Shown here: positions 5,935 to 6,463 of the stretch, piece after piece | Layout: each line of letters opens with the position of its first letter | Position numbering within the stretch: the first letter of the stretch is position 1 | Assembly: GCA_026014845.1 (NCBI GenBank) | Contig: JAOZHM010000110.1 | Coordinates: 1-6,463 of the forward strand | DNA from: Candidatus Bathyarchaeota archaeon | GTDB lineage: Archaea; Thermoproteota; Bathyarchaeia; Bathyarchaeales; Bathycorpusculaceae | DNA length: 6,463 nucleotides | Reading direction: 5' to 3' | The notes under the pieces: generated by a model | Told to the model about the DNA's origin: nothing | Databases searched by the model: none | What the model saw: the letters and a program-made list of their open reading frames with translations, nothing else | Made by a program: the position numbers and the translations under genes

Positions 5935-6216
5935 ATGTTCCTCGTTTGACGGAATGAAAATGACATCGCCTGCTTTAACAATAACTTCGGTTTCTCCTCC
6001 ACTGATAAGTGCTTCTCCATGAAGTATGAAAACCTCATGCTCGTGCTCATGCCTTTCAAGTGGCGTATAACCTCCAACATCTATTGTGAAAAGTCTCAAC
6101 TGAAGTCTTTTGGCTCCTACACCCTCATGCAGTAAGTATTTGACTTTTACGCCGCGGGCATCCTCCTCATTCATTTCATGTTCTCTAACTTTATCAACAC
6201 TTGTTACATACATCAC
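5932..6216 (-). CDS. Small cupin (cupin_2) protein, interrupted by in-frame TAG
   Basis: The frame gives 94 residues from a GTG at 6216; an ATG directly follows at 6213 and is an equally likely start. It is a single-domain cupin. Motif 1 is GGYTPLERHEHEHEVFILHG (48-67), with H56, H58, H60 and E61 as candidate metal ligands and a glutamate (E54) where many relatives have the first histidine. Motif 2 begins GDVIFIPSNEEH (83-94), with H94 as the expected last metal ligand. The frame then meets TAG, which removes the rest of motif 2 and the last strands of the barrel. Typical single-domain cupins of this type are about 110-115 residues, so 94 is too short; the same frame continues sensibly after the TAG (see the next entry). 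Small cupins include isomerases, dioxygenases and sugar- or metal-binding proteins; no substrate is evident here. Confidence 0.85.
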   Translation of the reverse strand: MMYVTSVDKVREHEMNEEDARGVKVKYLLHEGVGAKRLQLRLFTIDVGGYTPLERHEHEHEVFILHGEALISGGETEVIVKAGDVIFIPSNEEH

Positions 6217-6230
6217 TATCCATCTTCATG

Positions 6231-6243
6231 TAATAATATAGTA
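6231..6243 (-). promoter_or_regulatory. Putative TATA box for the cupin gene (leaderless)
   Basis: The minus strand reads TACTATATTATTA. Its centre is 21-24 bases before the GTG/ATG start, so the transcript would begin at or within a few bases of the start codon. The poor SD there fits leaderless translation. Confidence 0.4.
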
Positions 6244-6263
6244 TTTGGGAAAGTCTTAAGTGC

Positions 6264-6272
6264 TTAGCTATA
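6264..6272 (+). promoter_or_regulatory. Putative TATA box for the alcohol dehydrogenase gene (leaderless)
   Basis: TTAGCTATA is centred about 24 bases before the ATG at 6292, and no SD lies between. This is the spacing expected of a leaderless archaeal transcript. Weak match, placed mainly by spacing. Confidence 0.3.
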
Positions 6273-6291
6273 GAAAAACCATTGAACCAAA

Positions 6292-6463
6292 ATGAAAGCC
6301 GCCATATACCATAATCAACAAGACATAAGATTAGAGGAAATGCCAGAACCCGAAATTGGCGAAGACGAAGCTCTAGTAGAAATGAAAGCTTGTGGAATAT
6401 GCGGCTCAGACCTGATGGACTGGTACCTTAAGAATCGTGCTCCACTTGTCCTTGGACATGAAC
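6292..6463 (+). CDS. Zinc-dependent alcohol dehydrogenase (MDR family), N terminus only
   Basis: Fifty-seven codons are present before the window ends mid-codon. The sequence opens MKAAIYHNQQDIRLEEMPEP and continues with EALVEMKACGICGSD, the GroES-like N-terminal domain of medium-chain dehydrogenases/reductases. C37 in GICGSD and H56/E57 in VLGHE are the catalytic zinc ligands. Family members oxidise alcohols, polyols or threonine with NAD(P); the substrate and cofactor specificity lie in the missing part. The ATG at 6292 gives the usual N terminus directly; it has no SD and is probably leaderless. It is divergent from the cupin across a 75-base gap, so the two may share regulation. The family call is firm and the subfamily open. 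Confidence 0.87.
   Translation, partial: MKAAIYHNQQDIRLEEMPEPEIGEDEALVEMKACGICGSDLMDWYLKNRAPLVLGHE

Overview
The window looks like a piece of an archaeal genome. Its coding strands show purine-rich Shine-Dalgarno (SD) sites. AT-rich TATA-like boxes sit about 25 bases upstream of likely transcript starts, and two divergent genes appear to be leaderless. GTG starts are used, and two exported or membrane proteins have archaeal-type N termini. The lineage cannot be fixed from sequence alone; an uncultured anaerobic lineage such as Bathyarchaeia is a guess. No rRNA, tRNA, CRISPR array or insertion sequence was seen.

Layout. (1) Positions 1-873, minus strand: the N-terminal 291 residues of an exported transglutaminase-like (papain-fold) protein with an intact Cys-His-Asp triad, starting at GTG and running off the left edge. 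(2) 874-1012: a divergent promoter region. (3) 1013-4046, plus strand: a tight three-gene operon for the E1-alpha, E1-beta and E2 subunits of a 2-oxoacid (pyruvate/acetoin/branched-chain type) dehydrogenase complex. E3 (dihydrolipoamide dehydrogenase) and lipoylation genes are absent from the window. (4) 4043-5800, minus strand: a secreted or membrane-anchored protein with a Vps62-like domain, an N-terminal calcium-loop motif and five C-terminal membrane helices. It converges on E2 so tightly that the two stop codons share one TTAA. (5) 5872-6216, minus strand: a small cupin interrupted by an in-frame TAG immediately after the second metal-binding histidine; the same frame continues with the rest of the cupin fold to a TAA. 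(6) 6292-6463, plus strand: the N terminus of a zinc-dependent medium-chain alcohol dehydrogenase, divergent from the cupin and cut by the right edge.

How it works together. E1-alpha/E1-beta decarboxylate a 2-oxoacid on thiamine diphosphate and acylate the lipoyl arm of E2, which passes the acyl group to CoA; E3 must be encoded elsewhere. The flanking exported proteins and the cupin/dehydrogenase pair have no evident pathway link to the operon.

The points most worth a second look are the amber codon inside the cupin (pyrrolysine recoding, suppression, a fresh nonsense mutation or a sequence error), the N terminus of E1-alpha, which extends in frame beyond the first ATG without a normal start codon, and the zero-gap convergent junction with reciprocal oligo-T tracts.
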